Below are positions 42,788 to 51,935 of a DNA stretch of 64,000 bases, in pieces; position 1 is the stretch's first letter, and each line of letters starts with the position of its first letter. Under the pieces are notes generated by a model. That model was not told where the DNA came from and ran no database searches. It worked only from the letters and a program-made list of their open reading frames with translations. A program made the translations under genes and the position numbers. The DNA comes from Phormidesmis sp963710175 (GTDB lineage: Bacteria; Cyanobacteriota; Cyanobacteriia; Phormidesmidales; Phormidesmidaceae), in the NCBI GenBank assembly GCA_963710175.1, contig CAVPZC010000002.1, positions 1,302,001 to 1,366,000 of the forward strand, read 5' to 3'.

Positions 42788-45700
42788 CTAGCTACCGCTG
42801 ATGCGGGCTAGGTCTCGGGCGTTTTCTTCAAAGGCGGCGGACATGGCTTCGTCGTTGCTGAGGCCGTCGGCGAGGGCTTTTTGGATGTGTTGCAGGACGC
42901 GCTTGTAGTCGCGAGGCATGACTTTGACGATTTTCGGGAGGGTTGTTTCCCAGTCGGTGAGGAGGGATTTGGCGCGATCGCTCCCCGTATACTCAGCGTG
43001 ACGCTGCACGATGTCTCGTAGCTCCTGACTTTCGCCAGTGGTTTCTACTCGCTCTAAGTCCACCATTTCAGTGTTGCAGCGAGTGGCAAAGTCTCCAGCT
43101 TCATCCAGAACGTAGGCAACGCCGCCGCTCATACCCGCCGCGAAGTTGCGTCCGGTGAGACCTAATATAACAACTTTACCGCCGGTCATATACTCGCAGC
43201 CGTGGTCACCGACGCCTTCGACAACCGCCGTCGCACCGGAGTTGCGTACGCAGAAGCGCTCGCCTGCTAGCCCGCTAATGTAGGCTTCACCGCCGGTCGC
43301 TCCGTATAGGGCCACGTTGCCCGCAATTATGTTCTCTGCGGCTACCAGGGTAGAAGACTTTGCAGGGTAAAGAACAATCTTGCCGCCGCTTAGCCCTTTG
43401 CCAATGTAGTCGTTGGCATCGCCTTCTAGCTCTAGCGTCATTCCTTTGGGCATAAAGGCTCCAAAGCTCTGACCAGCGGTGCCCTGAAAGCGCAGATGCA
43501 CCGTGTCTTCGGGCAGTCCCTGTTCGTGGTTTTTGGTAATTTCGTTGCCGACAATGGTGCCAACAACGCGGTGCACATTGTTGATAGGCAAAGTCGCTTT
43601 GACAGGCTCGCCTTTTTGAATGGCGGGCTGACAGATATCTAAAAGCTGAGTGATGTCGAGAGACTTATCTAAGCCGTGATCCTGGGCTTGGGTGCAGTAG
43701 CGACCTACTTCCGGGCCAACGTCGGGTTGATGGAGCAGGGCTGAGAGGTCGATGCCTTTGGCCTTCCAGTGGTCGACGGCAGTTTTGGCAGCGAGGATAT
43801 CGGTGCGGCCCACCATGTCGTTCAGCGAGCGGAAGCCGAGTTCGGCCATCAGCTCGCGGGTTTCCTGGGCGATGAATTTCATGAAGTTCACCGCGTGGGC
43901 CGGGTCGCCTTTGAACTGTTTGCGCAGCTCTGGGTTTTGAGTGGCGACGCCGACTGGGCAGGTGTTGAGGTGGCACACGCGCATCATGATACAGCCCAGG
44001 GAGATGAGGGGAGCGGTGGAGAAGCCGAATTCTTCTGCGCCGAGGAGAGCGGCGATCGCCACATCTCTTCCCGTCTTCATCTGCCCGTCGGTCTCAATCA
44101 CAATCCGACTGCGCAAGTTGTTGAGCACTAGCGTCTGATGTGTCTCGGCCAGTCCCAACTCCCAGGGCAGGCCGGCGTGCTTAATCGAAGTCTGCGGCGA
44201 AGCGCCCGTACCGCCGTCGAAGCCGGATATGAGAACAACATCGGCATGGGCTTTGGCCACACCAGCAGCAATTGTTCCTACCCCAACTTCGGAAACCAGC
44301 TTGACGCTAACACGAGCTTCCCGGTTGGCATTTTTAAGGTCGTGAATCAGCTCGGCGAGATCTTCAATTGAGTAAATATCGTGGTGCGGCGGCGGCGAAA
44401 TTAGGCCAACACCCGGCGTCGAGTTGCGTACTTTGGCAATCCACGGATATACCTTTTTCCCCGGCAGCTGACCGCCCTCTCCTGGCTTTGCACCCTGAGC
44501 CATTTTGATTTGCAGCTCTTTTGCCTTAGTGAGATACAGGCTGTTCACCCCGAAGCGACCGGAGGCCACCTGTTTGATCGCGCTGTTCTTAGAGTCACCT
44601 TGTTCATTCGTCCAGGTGTAGCGAGCGGGGTCTTCGCCGCCTTCTCCGGTGTTGGATCGTCCGCCAATGCGGTTCATAGCGATCGCCAATGTCTCATGCG
44701 CCTCCTGCGAAATCGATCCGTAGCTCATCGCCCCGGTCTTAAAGCGGCTCATAATCGCTTCAACCGATTCCACTTCTTCAATGGGGATGGATTCTTGCGG
44801 CTGAAAGTCCAACAGATCGCGCAGTCGGAAGAAGTTTTTGCCCTGTTCATTCACCAGTGCAGAATACTTTTTGAACAGCGCGTAGTCGCCGTCTCGCGTC
44901 GCCTGTTGCAGCATGTGAATGCTCTGCGGGCTGAGTAGGTGAGCTTCGCCGTCTTTGCGCCACTGGTACTCGCCGCCCACGTCGAGCGTGGCCGCGTTAT
45001 GACCGTTCCCCGTTGGCCGATCTGGGAAGGCATGACGGTGGCGCATAATTGCTTCTTCGGCCAGTACGTCTAGCCCCACGCCCTGAATCCGCGAAGCCGT
45101 CCAGGTAAAGTACTTTTCGGTCACCGACTGATTGAGGCCAATCGCCTCGAAAATCTGTGCGCCCCGATAGCTTTGCAGGGTAGAAATGCCGATCTTCGCT
45201 GCGACTTTAACAACGCCCTTGGTCGCTGCCTTGATGTAGTTTTTGCAAGCTGCCTTGTACTCAATACCGCGCAGCAGATTTTCATCAATCATACGCTGGA
45301 AGGTCTCAAAGGCCATGTACGGATTGATCGCGCCGCAGCCGTAGCCCAGCAGTACCGCAAAATGATGTACCTCACGCGGTTCACCCGATTCGAGCACGAT
45401 GCCCACGCGGGTACGCGACCCGTTGCGAATCAGGTGGTGGTGCAGTCCCGCAACGGCGAGTAGCGCCGGAATTGGTGCGCGGTCTTGAGCGATGTCACGG
45501 TCGGAGAGGATAAGGATTTCGCAGGTAGCGGCGATCGCCTCATCCGCCTTCAAACAAAGCGCCTCCATTGCACCTGCAAGGCCCGCTTCACCCGCATCGG
45601 GATCGAACAGGATCGGCAGCACAGCCGTCTTGAACGTCGAATTGTGCTTGATTTTGGCCAGCTCATCATCAGTGATAAACGGCGTTTTGAGCTGGAGCAG

Positions 45701-47428
45701 ATGGCAGCTTTTGGGCTCCGGCTCTAGCAGATTGCGTTCAGATCCAATGGTGGTGGTCGCTGAGGTGATAATTGCTTCGCGAATGGAGTCAATTGGCGGG
45801 TTGGTTACCTGCGCAAAGAGCTGCTGAAAGTAGTTGTAAAGCAGCTTGGGCCGGTTGGAAAGCACGGGCAAAGGCGTGTCGGTGCCCATTGCGCCAATTG
45901 CTTCTACGCCGTTTTGGCCCATAGGCGAGAGCAGCATTCGTAGCTCTTCAAAGGTATAGCCAAAGGCCATTTGTCGCTGAGTGACGGCATCGTCTGTCGG
46001 GGCTGCTGCTGTTTTGGTGGGCGCAGGCAGGTCGTCTAAGGTCACCAGATATTGATCCAGCCATTCCTGGTAAGGTTCGGCGGTGGTAATCTGTTGTTTG
46101 ATCTCTTCATCGGGAATGATTCGCCCCGCTTTCGTATCGACGAGGAACATTTTTCCGGGTTCGAGACGGCCCTTTTTCACCACATCTTCGGGCGGCACGG
46201 GTAGCACCCCGGCTTCGGAGGCCATGATTACCCGGTCGTCTTTCGTGACGTAGTAGCGACCGGGACGCAGACCGTTTCTGTCGAGCACCGCGCCCATTTG
46301 TATGCCGTCGGTAAAGGCAATCGAGGCGGGGCCATCCCAGGGCTCTATTAAGCAGGAATGATACTCATAAAAGGCTTTTTTCTGAGGATCCATGGACTGA
46401 TGGCCTGACCAGGGTTCGGGCACCATCATCATCAGCGCGTGAGGGAGCGATCGCCCACTCAAAGCCAGCAGTTCCAGCGTATTGTCAAAAATAGTCGAGT
46501 CGCTGCCCTCCATATTGATCAGCGGTCTGGCCCGGTCGAGATCTGCGCCAAACAGCTCGGAGCGGAACATCGACTGCCGCGCCGTCATCCAGTTAATATT
46601 GCCTCGCAGGGTGTTGATTTCGCCGTTGTGAGCGATGTAGCGGTAGGGGTGCGATCGCTCCCAGCTTGGAAATGTATTCGTACTAAAGCGCGAATGCACC
46701 AGCGCCAGGGCACTTTCCAAATCAGGATCCTGCAAATCTGGGTAGTACTTCGCGACCTGCTCGGGCATCAGCATCCCCTTGTACACAATCGTCCGGCAGG
46801 AAGCGCTGGCGACGTACCAGTACTCGCCGATGATGCCACGAATGGCGGTGTGCGATCGCTTGCGCACCACATACAGCTTCCGCTCCAGAGCCAGCTCATC
46901 AGCGTCGTCATCCACCGCCGCGCCACGCCCGATAAAAGCCTGCTGCACAAAAGGCTCACTCGCCTGTGCCGACGGCCCCAGAGAGCTGTTATTAGTGGGT
47001 ACGTCTCGCCAACCCAGTACTTCTAAACCCGCCTCAGCGGTCACCTGTTCAAAGGCTTTGCGACCCTGCGATCTGGCCTCTGCATCAGGGCTCGCGAAAA
47101 TCATCGCCACACCGTACTGCCCTGCTGCGGGCAGCTCAATCCCTTCTGCTGCCGCCGCTTTGACCATAAACTGATGCGGAATTTGCAGCAGAATACCCGC
47201 TCCGTCGCCCGTATTCGGTTCGGCCCCAACTGCGCCCCGGTGATCGAGGTTTAGCAAAATGGTCAGGCCCTGCTGCACAATGTCGTGAGAAGTTTGACCC
47301 TTCATTTGGACGACAAAGCCTACGCCGCAGGCGTCGTGCTCATTGTTTGGGTTATAGAGACCTTGCTGAAGGGGGGCGGTCATGGCGCGATTTACAGGGG
47401 CGTTGACAGGGTACTGGGAAGGAGCCAT
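42788..47428 (-). CDS. gltB: NADPH-glutamate synthase large subunit
   Basis: A protein of about 1546 residues that makes two glutamates from glutamine and 2-oxoglutarate. The N-terminal glutaminase domain has its catalytic cysteine in HDACGVGF after a short propeptide. The central and FMN-binding domains contain SYGSISQEAHETLA and GAKPGEGGQLPGKKV; CIMMRVCHLNTCPVGVATQ holds the 3Fe-4S cysteines. The C-terminal GXGXG beta-helix (GKGLSGGKIVLYPA... GGEAYISGLAGERF) is present. Three starts are possible (47452, 47428, 47383). The first coincides with the predicted transcription start, so one of the other two is more likely. Confidence 0.96.
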   Translation of the reverse strand: MAPSQYPVNAPVNRAMTAPLQQGLYNPNNEHDACGVGFVVQMKGQTSHDIVQQGLTILLNLDHRGAVGAEPNTGDGAGILLQIPHQFMVKAAAAEGIELPAAGQYGVAMIFASPDAEARSQGRKAFEQVTAEAGLEVLGWRDVPTNNSSLGPSAQASEPFVQQAFIGRGAAVDDDADELALERKLYVVRKRSHTAIRGIIGEYWYVASASCRTIVYKGMLMPEQVAKYYPDLQDPDLESALALVHSRFSTNTFPSWERSHPYRYIAHNGEINTLRGNINWMTARQSMFRSELFGADLDRARPLINMEGSDSTIFDNTLELLALSGRSLPHALMMMVPEPWSGHQSMDPQKKAFYEYHSCLIEPWDGPASIAFTDGIQMGAVLDRNGLRPGRYYVTKDDRVIMASEAGVLPVPPEDVVKKGRLEPGKMFLVDTKAGRIIPDEEIKQQITTAEPYQEWLDQYLVTLDDLPAPTKTAAAPTDDAVTQRQMAFGYTFEELRMLLSPMGQNGVEAIGAMGTDTPLPVLSNRPKLLYNYFQQLFAQVTNPPIDSIREAIITSATTTIGSERNLLEPEPKSCHLLQLKTPFITDDELAKIKHNSTFKTAVLPILFDPDAGEAGLAGAMEALCLKADEAIAATCEILILSDRDIAQDRAPIPALLAVAGLHHHLIRNGSRTRVGIVLESGEPREVHHFAVLLGYGCGAINPYMAFETFQRMIDENLLRGIEYKAACKNYIKAATKGVVKVAAKIGISTLQSYRGAQIFEAIGLNQSVTEKYFTWTASRIQGVGLDVLAEEAIMRHRHAFPDRPTGNGHNAATLDVGGEYQWRKDGEAHLLSPQSIHMLQQATRDGDYALFKKYSALVNEQGKNFFRLRDLLDFQPQESIPIEEVESVEAIMSRFKTGAMSYGSISQEAHETLAIAMNRIGGRSNTGEGGEDPARYTWTNEQGDSKNSAIKQVASGRFGVNSLYLTKAKELQIKMAQGAKPGEGGQLPGKKVYPWIAKVRNSTPGVGLISPPPHHDIYSIEDLAELIHDLKNANREARVSVKLVSEVGVGTIAAGVAKAHADVVLISGFDGGTGASPQTSIKHAGLPWELGLAETHQTLVLNNLRSRIVIETDGQMKTGRDVAIAALLGAEEFGFSTAPLISLGCIMMRVCHLNTCPVGVATQNPELRKQFKGDPAHAVNFMKFIAQETRELMAELGFRSLNDMVGRTDILAAKTAVDHWKAKGIDLSALLHQPDVGPEVGRYCTQAQDHGLDKSLDITQLLDICQPAIQKGEPVKATLPINNVHRVVGTIVGNEITKNHEQGLPEDTVHLRFQGTAGQSFGAFMPKGMTLELEGDANDYIGKGLSGGKIVLYPAKSSTLVAAENIIAGNVALYGATGGEAYISGLAGERFCVRNSGATAVVEGVGDHGCEYMTGGKVVILGLTGRNFAAGMSGGVAYVLDEAGDFATRCNTEMVDLERVETTGESQELRDIVQRHAEYTGSDRAKSLLTDWETTLPKIVKVMPRDYKRVLQHIQKALADGLSNDEAMSAAFEENARDLARISGS

Positions 47429-47457
47429 CGCAGAAAACCGAGGAAAGAGCATTAAAA

Positions 47458-47485
47458 ACTATAAAAGAGGACTAAGTATCGTCAA
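47458..47485 (-). promoter_or_regulatory. Predicted gltB promoter with duplicated -35 box
   Basis: On the minus strand TTGACG (47485-47480) is followed after 16 bp by TATAGT (47463-47458), predicting a start near 47451. The -35 region lies in a 14-bp tandem repeat, GTATCGTCAAAGGG, at 47476-47489 and 47490-47503, so a second TTGACG lies 14 bp further upstream. The repeat could serve as a regulator site. Confidence 0.55.
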
Positions 47486-47756
47486 AGGGGTATCGTCAAA
47501 GGGCGACCTCATGGAGCGGCATTATCAGGCATCTTGTGAATCGCTACCGCTGCCGACCGCTAGAGACAGAAAATCCACTGCGCAAGGCTGTGGATAATTG
47601 CCTAAAACGGATGTATAAAATAGGCGAGTTTCTATTCTCTATCAAAAGAGAGAGGCTCGATACTGCCCTTAACAAAAACAACAGATGCCTTAACAAAAAC
47701 ACCCGAAATGTTACGAAAAGTCTTCATTTCATAACATCGTAGCCTAGAAGTGCTAC
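47486..47756. other. Spacer between gltB and urtE
   Basis: No gene seen beyond short chance frames. It holds the second copy of the 14-bp repeat and AT-rich sequence with ACAAAAAC repeats near 47672-47702. I found no GTA-N8-TAC NtcA site here. Confidence 0.4.
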
Positions 47757-48506
47757 TTACACGGCCAAAAACTTCTGGATCACGTCGCCGCTCAGCTCAC
47801 TGGCCTCACCCGAAGCCACAATGCCGCCTTTTTGCATCGCATAGTAGTAGTCGGCTTGCTGGGCAAAGTGCAGGTGCTGCTCTACTAGCAAAACAGACAC
47901 GCCCGTTGTCTGGACGATCTGACGCACGGCGTTTTCAATATCGAGAATAATTGAGGGCTGAATGCCCTCGGTGGGTTCATCTAGCACAAGCAACTTGGGG
48001 CGACCCATCAGGGCGCGGGCGATCGCTAACTGCTGCTGCTGTCCGCCGCTCAGGTCGCCGCCCATGCGGGAAAACATCTGCTTGAGCACGGGAAAAAGCT
48101 GCACAATATCGTCGGGGACAGTGGCGCTACCCGACCGCTTGGCCTTTGCCTCTAGCCCGATTAGTAAGTTCTCTTTGACTGTCAGCCGAGGGATAATCTC
48201 ACGGCCCTGTGGCACATAGCCAATGCCAAGCTGAGCCCGCTGATGGGTACGCAGAGGCAGGAGCGATCGCCCCTCGTAGAGAATCTTGCCTCTGCGGGGC
48301 TGCAACAGACCCATGACTGTTTTCAGCAGCGTGGTTTTGCCCACCCCATTCCGCCCAATCAGACAAACCATTTTACCGGCGGGAATGGTCATGTCCACAT
48401 CGCGCAGGATATGGCTCTCGCCGTAGTAAACGTTTAGTCCTGAGATCTGTAGGGTAGGGGCAATGGCGGCAGGCGGAATAGCCGGGGGAAGATCGGTTTG
48501 AATCAT
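47757..48506 (-). CDS. urtE: Urea ABC transporter ATP-binding protein UrtE
   Basis: A 249-residue LivF-type ATPase. Walker A is GRNGVGKTT, the ABC signature LSGGQQQQLAIARALMG, Walker B LLVLDEPTEG, and the switch histidine lies in LLVEQHL. The start at 48506 leaves 26 bp after urtD and gives the family's normal N-terminus. It is the last gene of urtABCDE and energises urea import together with UrtD. Confidence 0.95.
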   Translation of the reverse strand: MIQTDLPPAIPPAAIAPTLQISGLNVYYGESHILRDVDMTIPAGKMVCLIGRNGVGKTTLLKTVMGLLQPRRGKILYEGRSLLPLRTHQRAQLGIGYVPQGREIIPRLTVKENLLIGLEAKAKRSGSATVPDDIVQLFPVLKQMFSRMGGDLSGGQQQQLAIARALMGRPKLLVLDEPTEGIQPSIILDIENAVRQIVQTTGVSVLLVEQHLHFAQQADYYYAMQKGGIVASGEASELSGDVIQKFLAV

Positions 48507-48532
48507 AAGATAGTCGCAAAATCGTTGATATT

Positions 48533-49339
48533 TTATACAGCGTCTGGATCGCCCAAATACACCTTGATCACGCGGGGATCGCTCTGAATCTCGTCCATTG
48601 ACCCTTCGCAAAGGACGCTGCCTTCGTGTAGCACCGTCACCCGCTCTTGCGCAATCTGACGAACAAATTCCATATCGTGCTCAATTACAATCACGCCGTG
48701 GCTTTGTGCCAGAGACAGCAGCAGCTCGCCAGTGCGTTCGGTCTCTTCGTCGGTTAGGCCCGCGACTGGCTCATCCACCAGTAGCAAATCGGGCGACTGC
48801 GCTACCAACATGCCAATCTCCAACCACTGCTTTTCGCCGTGAGAGAGTAGGGCTGCGGGCACGTCGGCTTTAGCTACCAGGCCAATGGTTTCAAGCAGTC
48901 CCCCGACTGTTCGCACTTCGGCCTTGGGCGTTGGTCTAAACAGCGCATTCCAAACGGTTTTGGTGCGGCTGCAAGAGAGTTCTAGATTCTCTCTTGGCGT
49001 CAGGTTGAGATAGACGCGAGGGGTTTGAAACTTGCGGCCAATGCCGAGACGAGCGATCGCAAACTCCGGCAGCGACTTGATATCTTTACCCTTAAACAGC
49101 GCCCGGCCCTCTGTTGGCTGCACCTTGCCAGTGATGACGTCTAAAAAGGTAGTCTTGCCGGCTCCGTTAGGGCCAATGATCACCCGCAGCTCCTGGCCGC
49201 CCATCGCAAAATTGAGCCCGTTGATCGCTTTGAACCCGTCGAAGCTGACGGTGACATCTTCAATCTTCAGCAGGGGTGCGCCCGACTTACTGGCAGCTGC
49301 CGCCCCGTTTAATTCTGTAGCCATAGCGGCATTCTCCAT
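48533..49339 (-). CDS. urtD: Urea ABC transporter ATP-binding protein UrtD
   Basis: A LivG-type ATPase of 268 residues (263 if the second ATG at 49324 is used). Walker A is GPNGAGKTT, and the signature LSHGEKQWLEIGMLVAQ differs from the classic LSGGQ in the way typical of UrtD. Walker B is LLLVDEPVAGL, and the switch region is VIVIEHDMEFV. It begins 13 bp after urtC. Confidence 0.95.
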   Translation of the reverse strand: MENAAMATELNGAAAASKSGAPLLKIEDVTVSFDGFKAINGLNFAMGGQELRVIIGPNGAGKTTFLDVITGKVQPTEGRALFKGKDIKSLPEFAIARLGIGRKFQTPRVYLNLTPRENLELSCSRTKTVWNALFRPTPKAEVRTVGGLLETIGLVAKADVPAALLSHGEKQWLEIGMLVAQSPDLLLVDEPVAGLTDEETERTGELLLSLAQSHGVIVIEHDMEFVRQIAQERVTVLHEGSVLCEGSMDEIQSDPRVIKVYLGDPDAV

Positions 49340-49352
49340 AGTGGCGAAGGGG

Positions 49353-50585
49353 TTACGAGTTAGGGCGTTGGGTCGCAGCGGGATCGGTCACAGGGGCAGT
49401 GACTTGACCCGGTGGCGATGCCGAAGAGGAGCCGTACATTTCAGCTTCCTGACGCACCGATTCGTCGATCTCTAGCTGGGGGTAGGTAGCAGTCTGCTTG
49501 GGTTTACCGAGTAGCGATCGCACCTGATCAGCCGCTCGGTAGCGCAGCCAGCCGACAATGCCATCGGGCAATACCGTCACCACAATTAGGAACAGTGCCC
49601 CCTGAAAAAACAGCCAAATCTCGGGATACTCTTCGCTGAGCAAGGCCCGGCCCCAGTTCACCGCTAGTGCGCCGATAATGGCACCGATTAGCGTCCCGCG
49701 ACCGCCCACCGCGACCCAAATCACCATCTCAATGGAAAAGGCAATGTCCATATACTGCGGTGAGACAATACCTGACTGCACCGTGTAGAGTGCGCCCGCA
49801 ATCCCCGCAATGCCGCCCGATACCGCGAACACCAGCACCTTAAAAGCAGTGGGATCGTAGCCAGAAAATCGCACCCGGTTTTCGTCATCGCGAATGGCCA
49901 CCAGCATCCGGCCAAAGCGACCGCTCGTCAACCACCGGCAAAGACCATAGGACAGCGCTAACATCACCACTGTGGTGCAGTAAAAGTAAAATTGAGCGCG
50001 ATCGCCCCCCACCGACATCCCTAGAAATGTTGCCGTATTTGTCTTCAGGCCGTTGGTGCCGTTGATCAGCTCCTGCTGCCCGTTGAAAAAATTAAAGAAA
50101 ACGACCAGCGCCGCCTGCGTGAGAATGGAGAAGTAAACGCCGCGAATGCGATTGCGAAAGACCAAATAGCCCAGCGCACCCGCAATCACGGTGGGGATTA
50201 GCACAATCGCCAGTAGCGTAAACGGAAAGGAGTAAAACGGCTTCCAAAACCAGGGCAGTTCGGCAACGCCGTACAGGCTAAAGAAGTCAGGGATCGTATC
50301 GCCCATGCCCTGAAGCTGTAAGTACATGGCAAAGGCATAGCCACCCAGCGCAAAGAAAATGCCGTGCCCTAAGCTGAGCAGCCCGGTAAATCCCCAAATT
50401 AAATCAATGCCCAAGGCCACAATGGCCAGAGAGAGAAAGCGGCTGAGCAGGCCCAGCCGAAAGCCAGAAATCATCAGCGGCACGAGAAAGATGAAAATAA
50501 GGGCGATCGCCACCACCCCCAGTAACTCCCACCGTCGCCGTCCGGACTTTGCATCTGTCGTTGATTTTGTCAAAACGCCTGACAT
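49353..50585 (-). CDS. urtC: Urea ABC transporter permease UrtC
   Basis: A 410-residue LivM-type permease. It has about ten hydrophobic helices, with GHGIFFALGGYAFAMYLQLQ and the permease-ATPase contact loop ILVAIRDDENRVRFSGYDP (here MLVAIRDDE). The C-terminal 40 residues are hydrophilic. The start at 50585 lies one base after the urtB stop. Confidence 0.95.
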   Translation of the reverse strand: MSGVLTKSTTDAKSGRRRWELLGVVAIALIFIFLVPLMISGFRLGLLSRFLSLAIVALGIDLIWGFTGLLSLGHGIFFALGGYAFAMYLQLQGMGDTIPDFFSLYGVAELPWFWKPFYSFPFTLLAIVLIPTVIAGALGYLVFRNRIRGVYFSILTQAALVVFFNFFNGQQELINGTNGLKTNTATFLGMSVGGDRAQFYFYCTTVVMLALSYGLCRWLTSGRFGRMLVAIRDDENRVRFSGYDPTAFKVLVFAVSGGIAGIAGALYTVQSGIVSPQYMDIAFSIEMVIWVAVGGRGTLIGAIIGALAVNWGRALLSEEYPEIWLFFQGALFLIVVTVLPDGIVGWLRYRAADQVRSLLGKPKQTATYPQLEIDESVRQEAEMYGSSSASPPGQVTAPVTDPAATQRPNS

Positions 50586-50586
50586 T

Positions 50587-51756
50587 TTATACCTCTGCCG
50601 AGCGGCCCTTAGGCGGAAACAGTCCCGCCGGACGCACTTGTAAGAACACAATGATCAAGGCAAACACCATCACCTTGGCCATACTCGTCGTCGCAAAAAA
50701 GTTGAAGAAGTCTGTCACCGGCTGCAACCCCTCATAAGAACTCAGCAGCAGCGGCAGCGTGCCTGATCCCAATAGATAGGTGAGTACGCCGATGGCAAGC
50801 GCGGCAATCACACTGCCCAGCAAATTCCCAACCCCGCCCACCACGACCACCATAAAGGCATCCACGATGTAGTTCCCGCCTAGGTTTGGCCCCACCGATC
50901 CCAGCAGCGTCACGGCAAATCCGGCTACCCCGGCCAGTCCAGAACCCAGGGCAAAAGTGACCGCGTCTACCTGCGCGGTCGGAATTCCTAAACAAGCGCT
51001 CATATCGCGGTTTTGTGTCACCGAACGGATACGTAAGCCCCAAGCTGACTTCTGCAAGAACCAATACACGCCAAACAAACAAACTAGCGTCAGCACAATA
51101 ATAAACAGTCGGGAGATCGGAAACTGTAGCGTATCGGTCACCGGCAGACTTCCCTGTAGCCAGCGGGGGGCGCTTACATCGACATTGCGGGTGCTAAACC
51201 AGGGGCGAGCCAGTTGGGCATTGTCGTTGAGACTGCTGCCGAGTACTAGCGCGATCGCCCCTGCCAATACAAACAACACCGTGCTAGCCGCATTCTGTCT
51301 AGGCGCAGCTAATCTTGCCCGGCCCAGCAGCCACTTACCGCCAAAAAACAATCCGCAAAAAATCACCAGACCCGCCACCATCGACCAGCTCACACTGCGC
51401 ACAAACTGCCGCAAAATCAGGCTCACGCCCCAGGTCGCCAGCAGGGTTTCCAGCGGTCTGCCGTACAAAAAGCGAATGACGCCCCGCTCCAACGCCAGCC
51501 CAACCAGCGCCGCTACCAAAAAAGAAAGCGGAATTGCCACCCAAATATAGGCTCCCTGCCAGCCATCGCCAAGCTGCTTGAAGCCGCCCTGTACGACGTA
51601 AGTGGTGTAGGCTCCCAGCATCATCAGCTCACCATGGGCCAGATTGATCACCCCCATCAGGCCAAACACAATCGCTAACCCCAGTGCCACAATCAGCAGC
51701 ACCGTGCCGATGCTGATCCCGTTAAATATTGTTGTAATTAACCCGTTTACATCCAT
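50587..51756 (-). CDS. urtB: Urea ABC transporter permease UrtB
   Basis: A 389-residue LivH-type permease with many hydrophobic helices. The N-terminus GISIGTVLLIVALGLAIVFGLMGVINLAHGELMMLGAY is the classical LivH start. A region of about 80 residues (around 125-205) is an insertion relative to LivH, as usual for UrtB. The permease loop is RSVTQNRDMSACLGIPT. It starts 180 bp after urtA. Confidence 0.95.
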   Translation of the reverse strand: MDVNGLITTIFNGISIGTVLLIVALGLAIVFGLMGVINLAHGELMMLGAYTTYVVQGGFKQLGDGWQGAYIWVAIPLSFLVAALVGLALERGVIRFLYGRPLETLLATWGVSLILRQFVRSVSWSMVAGLVIFCGLFFGGKWLLGRARLAAPRQNAASTVLFVLAGAIALVLGSSLNDNAQLARPWFSTRNVDVSAPRWLQGSLPVTDTLQFPISRLFIIVLTLVCLFGVYWFLQKSAWGLRIRSVTQNRDMSACLGIPTAQVDAVTFALGSGLAGVAGFAVTLLGSVGPNLGGNYIVDAFMVVVVGGVGNLLGSVIAALAIGVLTYLLGSGTLPLLLSSYEGLQPVTDFFNFFATTSMAKVMVFALIIVFLQVRPAGLFPPKGRSAEV

Positions 51757-51935
51757 CGCAGTAGCTTCCGTCCCCTCTTAACGAAATAATATTAGGCGAT
51801 TGTTCTTAGCGACCTGTCTTGTCATCCCTCAGGTACGAAACAAAAGGGGCCGAAAGTCTTGACAACCTCCGGCCCAATCATCATCGGCTCCACTGAGCCC
51901 TAGCAATCAAGCATTCAGCCAGCGGGCCTCACCAG

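Noticed and set aside
46439..47026. A 195-codon plus-strand frame inside gltB
   Set aside because: It is antisense to a well-conserved enzyme and has no motif.
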